Assembly: GCA_020851615.1 (NCBI GenBank)
Contig: JADZCL010000245.1
Coordinates: 1 to 14,523, forward strand
Direction of reading: 5' to 3'
Source of the DNA: Rubrivivax sp.
GTDB lineage: Bacteria; Pseudomonadota; Gammaproteobacteria; Burkholderiales; Burkholderiaceae_C
DNA: 14,523 nucleotides
The notes beneath the pieces are model-generated. The model saw only the letters and a program-made list of their open reading frames with translations. It ran no database searches and was not told the origin of the DNA. Shown here in pieces: positions 6,721 to 14,523 of this stretch. Position 1 is the stretch's first letter, and each line of letters begins with the position of its first letter. The position numbers and the translations under genes were made by a program.

Positions 6721-7559
6721 CAGCATGCCGGCTGCGCCGCAACCGGCACGCCGTAGTCTTCGGCCGCCGTGGGCGCCGGGTAGTGGAACTTGATCGGGCC
6801 GTCGGGCTCGCCGCGCACGAACTGGCGCACCTCGGCGTCGGTGGAGGCCATCAGCTCCGCCGGCGTGCCCTGCGCCACCACGCGTCCGCCGGTGGCCAGC
6901 AGCACCACCCAGTCGCTGATCGCCATGCACTGCTGCACATCGTGCGAGATGACCAGCGAGGTCGACCCGGTGACGTCATTGAGCGTGCGGATCAGCTTGG
7001 CGGCCACCCCCATGCTGACGAGGTCCAGGCCGGCGAAGGGCTCGTCGTACATGATCAGCTCGGGGTCCAGCGCGATCGCGCGCGCCAGCGCCACGCGCCG
7101 CGCCATGCCGCCGGAGACCTCGCTGATGCGCAGGCCCGCTGCGCCACGCAAGCCCACCGCGTCGAGCTTCATCAGCACGATGTCGCGGATCATCGGTTCC
7201 GCCAGGTCGGTCATCTCACGCAGCGGGAAGGCCACGTTGTCGAACACGCTCAGGTCGGTGAACAGCGCCCCGAACTGGAACAGCATGCCCAGGCGCCGGC
7301 GCAGCCGGTACAGCTGCGCGCGATCGTGGACGTCGATCACCTCGCCATCGAACACGACACGCCCCTGGTTGGCCCCGTGCACGCCGCCGATGAGGCGCAG
7401 CAGCGTGGTCTTGCCGCAGCCCGACCCGCCCAGGACCGCTGTCACCTTGCCGCGCATGAAGCGCAGACTCAGGTCGGCGAGGATCGTGCGCCGCTCGTCG
7501 TAACCGAAGGTGACGTGGTCGATCTCGATGAAGGCGTCGGACTTCAAGCCGGCTCGCAT
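6720..7559 (-). CDS. mlaF: MlaF, ATPase subunit of phospholipid transporter
   Basis: A 279-residue ABC ATPase that powers the MlaFEDB complex from the cytoplasmic side. All motifs are present in order: Walker A GGSGCGKT (44-51), Q-loop FQFGALF around Q95, signature SEVSGGM (146-152), Walker B LIMYDEP with D172 and E173, and the H-loop SHD with H206. The [20 protein letters not shown] stretch is typical of Mla/Ttg2A-type ATPases. The C-terminal tail (about 245-279), which includes [17 protein letters not shown], resembles the C-terminal extension that in E. coli MlaF helps subunit contacts. The ATG at 7557-7559 has no good Shine-Dalgarno and is directly preceded by a palindrome (7560-7573). 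It is the first gene of the mla cluster, 90 bp after gltD. Confidence 0.95.
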   Translation of the reverse strand: MRAGLKSDAFIEIDHVTFGYDERRTILADLSLRFMRGKVTAVLGGSGCGKTTLLRLIGGVHGANQGRVVFDGEVIDVHDRAQLYRLRRRLGMLFQFGALFTDLSVFDNVAFPLREMTDLAEPMIRDIVLMKLDAVGLRGAAGLRISEVSGGMARRVALARAIALDPELIMYDEPFAGLDLVSMGVAAKLIRTLNDVTGSTSLVISHDVQQCMAISDWVVLLATGGRVVAQGTPAELMASTDAEVRQFVRGEPDGPIKFHYPAPTAAEDYGVPVAAQPAC

Positions 7560-7580
7560 GGGCCGTACGGCCCTGCAGGG
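7560..7580. repeat. two overlapping perfect palindromes upstream of mlaF
   Basis: GGGCCGTACGGCCC (7560-7573) is a perfect 14-bp palindrome that directly abuts the mlaF ATG. It overlaps by three bases a second perfect palindrome, CCCTGCAGGG (7571-7580). Together they occupy the place where a ribosome binding site would be expected. Protein binding or hairpin formation here could control mlaF translation or transcription. In a GC-rich genome some palindromes arise by chance. Confidence 0.45.
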
Positions 7581-7587
7581 AAGGGGA

Positions 7588-7604
7588 TGCGCATGATATG
7601 CGCA
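7588..7604. repeat. inverted repeat, 7-bp arms, 3-nt spacer, gltD-mlaF spacer
   Basis: TGCGCAT (7588-7594) and ATGCGCA (7598-7604) are exact reverse complements around GAT. The centre is AT-richer than its surroundings. It lies about 30 bp before the mlaF start, a suitable place for an operator or part of a promoter for the mla cluster. The regulator, if any, is unknown. Confidence 0.4.
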
Positions 7605-7636
7605 CGCTCCGCCCAGGCCGTTGCGCCGGGCGTCCC

Positions 7637-7653
7637 CTGAAGCGAGGCTTCAG
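7637..7653 (-). terminator. possible hairpin at the gltD stop codon
   Basis: CTGAAGC (7637-7643) and GCTTCAG (7647-7653) are exact reverse complements around GAG, and they cover the TGA stop of gltD (7650-7652). The position suits attenuation or termination at the end of gltBD. The downstream minus-strand sequence is GC-rich without a U-tract, so intrinsic termination is doubtful. Confidence 0.35.
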
Positions 7654-9128
7654 CGCGGCAGGTCGCTCGAGCCCATCAGGAAGGTGTCGATCGCCCGCGC
7701 GGCCTGGCGTCCCTCGCGGATCGCCCACACGACCAGGCTCTGACCACGTCGCATGTCGCCCGCCGCAAACACCTTGGGCGCACCGGTCTGGTAGCCCCCG
7801 TCGCGGCCGTCCGTGGCACGTGCATTGCCGCGCGCGTCGCGCTCGACGCCGAAGGCCTGCAGCAACTCGGCCGCCGGCGCGACAAAGCCCATGGCCAGCA
7901 GCACCAGGTCGGCCTTCCAGCGCTTCGTGCTGTCGGGCCGCTCCTGCATGCGGCCGCCCTCCCACTGCACCTGCACGGTGTCCAGCGCCGCCACGCGGGC
8001 ACGCGCCTTGCCGGTGCCGGCGACGAAAGCCTTGGTGGCGATCGCGAACTCGCGCGCGCAGCCCTCTTCGTGGCTGGAGCTCGTGCGCAGGCGGTAGGGC
8101 CAGTAGGGCCAGGTGAGCGCCTTGTCCTCTTGCTCGGGCGGCGTGGGCAGCAGTTCGAACTGGGTCACGCTGGCCGCCCCCTGGCGGATGCTGGTGCCCA
8201 CGCAATCGCTGCCGGTGTCACCACCGCCGATGACGATCACATGCTTGCCGGCGGCGCTGATCTCCACCTTGGACCGTGCACCGGCCACAACCAGGTTCTG
8301 CTGCGGCAGGAACTCCATCGCGAAGTGCACGCCCTCGAGTTCGCGGCCCGGTGCCGGCAGGTCGCGCGAGCGCTCGGCGCCACCGCACAGCAGCACGGCA
8401 TCGAAGGTCGCCAGCAGTTCGGCCGCCGTGATGCTCTGCGTGGCGTCGTTGTGGATGCGCGCATCGGCTGGCAATTCGCCAACCAGCACCCCCGTGCGAA
8501 AGACCACCCCTTCGGCCTGCAACTGCTCGAGGCGGCGATCGATGTGGCTTTTCTCGAGCTTGAAGTCGGGGATCCCGTAGCGCAGCAGCCCGCCGGGGCG
8601 GCTGTTCTTCTCGAACACCGTCACGGCATGGCCGGCGCGGGCGAGTTGTTGCGCCGCCGCCAGGCCCGCGGGACCCGAGCCGACGATCGCCACCGACTTG
8701 CCGCTGGCCTGCGCCGCGGGCTGCGGCCGCACCCAGCCCTCGGCAAAGCCGCGGTCGATGATGGCGTGCTCGATGGACTTGATGCCCACCGCGTCGCTGT
8801 TGATGTTGAGCGTGCACGCTGCCTCGCAGGGCGCGGGGCAGATGCGGCCGGTGAACTCGGGGAAGTTGTTGGTCCGCTGCAGCACCTCGAGCGCGCGCCT
8901 CCAGTCGTCGCGGTAGACGAGGTCGTTGAAGTCCGGGATCAGGTTGGCGACCGGGCAGCCGTGGTGGCAGAACGGGGTGCCGCAATCCATGCAGCGCGCG
9001 CCCTGCACGCGCGCCTGCTCGCTGGGCAGGCCGCTGACGAACTCACGCCAATGCTTGACGCGCTGCGCGACCGGCGCGTAGGTCTCCTCGACGCGCTCGT
9101 ATTCGAGAAAGCCGGTGATCTTGCCCAT
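7650..9128 (-). CDS. gltD: glutamate synthase (NADPH) small subunit
   Basis: A 492-residue beta subunit of glutamate synthase. It oxidises NADPH with FAD and passes electrons through iron-sulfur clusters to the large subunit. The N-terminal cluster-binding cysteines are visible in two groups: C46, C49, C54 and C58 ([13 protein letters not shown]), then C97, C101 and C105 (CPAPCEAAC). The FAD-binding [10 protein letters not shown] lies at about 150-159 and the NAD(P)H-binding [11 protein letters not shown] at about 299-309. Near the C-terminus is [20 protein letters not shown], the conserved FAD contact of this family. The length is normal (about 470-490). The ATG at 9126-9128 has AGGA about ten bases upstream. 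It follows gltB by 44 bp in the same direction, so the two are almost certainly co-transcribed. Confidence 0.97.
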   Translation of the reverse strand: MGKITGFLEYERVEETYAPVAQRVKHWREFVSGLPSEQARVQGARCMDCGTPFCHHGCPVANLIPDFNDLVYRDDWRRALEVLQRTNNFPEFTGRICPAPCEAACTLNINSDAVGIKSIEHAIIDRGFAEGWVRPQPAAQASGKSVAIVGSGPAGLAAAQQLARAGHAVTVFEKNSRPGGLLRYGIPDFKLEKSHIDRRLEQLQAEGVVFRTGVLVGELPADARIHNDATQSITAAELLATFDAVLLCGGAERSRDLPAPGRELEGVHFAMEFLPQQNLVVAGARSKVEISAAGKHVIVIGGGDTGSDCVGTSIRQGAASVTQFELLPTPPEQEDKALTWPYWPYRLRTSSSHEEGCAREFAIATKAFVAGTGKARARVAALDTVQVQWEGGRMQERPDSTKRWKADLVLLAMGFVAPAAELLQAFGVERDARGNARATDGRDGGYQTGAPKVFAAGDMRRGQSLVVWAIREGRQAARAIDTFLMGSSDLPR

Positions 9129-9172
9129 GGTGCTGGATTCCTGGAGTCAGAGAGTTCGCCACGCAGGCGGGC

Positions 9173-13939
<4,767 letters not shown>

Positions 13940-13945
13940 GATCGG

Positions 13946-13997
13946 CTCCGCAAGGGCTGGAGCGGCGTAGCCTACTGCGGTGCAGCATTGACAACAA
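13946..13997 (-). promoter_or_regulatory. tentative gltB promoter and ribosome binding site
   Basis: On the minus strand TTGTTG (13992-13997) and TAGGCT (13969-13974) are 17 bp apart, a weak match to a sigma-70 promoter (three of six bases each). The predicted leader would be only about 20-25 nt. A GGAG Shine-Dalgarno (13946-13949) lies six bases before the GTG start of gltB and is the better-supported part. An A-run just upstream of the -35 (14004-14009, read on the minus strand) could help as an UP-like element. Confidence 0.3.
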
Positions 13998-14008
13998 GCG
14001 CTATTTTT

Positions 14009-14017
14009 TGGGGTCAG
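14009..14017. repeat. TGGGGTCAG direct repeat, copy 1
   Basis: An exact 9-bp copy of the motif found again at 14058-14066, in the same orientation and 49 bp apart. Both copies follow a T-rich stretch (similarity extends to T-N-TTTT-N-TGGGGTCAG). This copy lies 30 bp beyond the stop codon of the transposase gene, on the gltB side. It is probably part of the end of the transposase element. Confidence 0.6.
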
Positions 14018-14046
14018 ATTAGATAAACAGCGCCCATATTCTGTGG

Positions 14047-14523
14047 TTAGTCTTTTATGGGGTCAGGATCCGTATATGCCTGCGCACTGCGTGTCAGCGC
14101 AGGTCGCCCACGCGGTCGCGGCCGCAACGGCCGCCCGGTCGCTGCCGCAAGGCGACTGAGGAAAGCCACGCTGCCAAATCCCCAGCCCGCCTGCAGCGCA
14201 GCCTGCAGTGCGGCGGTCTCGGCGGCGCCCGGCGGCTCTTCCAGCAAGCTGCGATAGCGCGCCTCGCGCTCGAAGGGCGTGTTGCCGAGTTGCCAATAGG
14301 CCTCAGGGTCGACGAGCGAGGGGTCGCGCCGGCCGCCGGTACGGTGCGCACGGCTGCTGCAGGCCGGATCTGCGCCATCAGGCAGTCGGTGGGAGCCGGT
14401 CGACGCAGCCGCGTGCGCATCGATCAACCGCAACAGCAGCAGCGTGTGCTCGCCGTCCTCGACCAGCACGCTGCGAAAGCGCCCGTCCCAGAGTGTGCCG
14501 CTGCGTCCGTGGCGCCGGTTGAA
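14047..14523 (-). CDS. REP-associated (IS200-like) tyrosine transposase, N-terminus beyond window
   Basis: Only the C-terminal 158 residues are inside the window; the frame is open to the right edge. The first residues seen, [18 protein letters not shown], are the hallmark of Y1-type transposases of the RAYT/TnpA-REP family. A typical C-terminal region follows: [23 protein letters not shown] (around 70-93), a [13 protein letters not shown] helix region, and [12 protein letters not shown] near the end. The catalytic tyrosine and the metal-binding His pair (HUH), if present, are expected mostly before this segment and cannot be judged here. The stop is TAA (14047-14049). These single-copy or low-copy enzymes act on short palindromic or repeated elements. 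The gene ends about 107 bp upstream of gltB and points the same way. I see no frameshift in the visible part. Confidence 0.9.
   Translation of the reverse strand, partial: FNRRHGRSGTLWDGRFRSVLVEDGEHTLLLLRLIDAHAAASTGSHRLPDGADPACSSRAHRTGGRRDPSLVDPEAYWQLGNTPFEREARYRSLLEEPPGAAETAALQAALQAGWGFGSVAFLSRLAAATGRPLRPRPRGRPALTRSAQAYTDPDPIKD
14058..14066. repeat. TGGGGTCAG direct repeat, copy 2
   Basis: The second copy of the motif lies inside the last codons of the transposase gene, where it encodes part of the terminal DPDPIKD. So the gene's 3' end and the element's repeat overlap. Confidence 0.6.

Noticed and set aside
6721..6930. N-terminal extension of the mlaE frame
   Set aside because: It lies within mlaF in another frame; the family length and the TGATG overlap support the start at 6720.
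13940..14100. Sigma-54 promoter for gltB
   Set aside because: I found no GG-N10-GC type element with the usual TGGCAC...TTGC pattern in the spacer.

Overview
The window is GC-rich, and most of it is coding on the minus strand. The gene content and order (gltBD followed by a compact mlaFEDACB cluster) suggest a betaproteobacterium of the order Burkholderiales, perhaps near the Rubrivivax/Leptothrix/Ideonella group. That placement comes from protein flavour and gene order only, because no marker such as rRNA is present.

Read from the right end in the direction of transcription, the minus strand holds these blocks. First is the C-terminal part of a REP-associated (IS200-like) tyrosine transposase, cut by the window edge. 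A short AT-richer spacer of about 100 bp follows, with two copies of a TGGGGTCAG motif. Then come gltB and gltD, the large and small subunits of NADPH glutamate synthase, which make glutamate from glutamine and 2-oxoglutarate. A 90-bp spacer with several inverted repeats leads into mlaF, mlaE, mlaD, mlaA, mlaC and mlaB. This is a complete set for retrograde phospholipid transport that keeps the outer membrane asymmetric: MlaA in the outer membrane, MlaC in the periplasm, and the MlaFEDB ATP-driven complex in the inner membrane. Start and stop codons overlap at mlaF/mlaE and mlaD/mlaA, which argues for one transcription unit with translational coupling.

Left of mlaB lies a plus-strand gene for an exported right-handed beta-helix protein, convergent with mlaB. 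Divergent from it, on the minus strand, is an iron(III)-type ABC importer: a periplasmic binding protein, then a permease that runs off the left edge. The spacer between the divergent pair holds a perfect 8-bp-arm inverted repeat.

No stretch longer than about 110 bp lacks a gene. I saw no tRNA, rRNA, CRISPR array or integrase. Most of the window is well-known housekeeping or envelope biology. The parts worth a second look are the transposase end next to the gltB promoter region and the inverted repeats in the intergenic spacers. I did not find evidence for a new defence or biosynthetic system.
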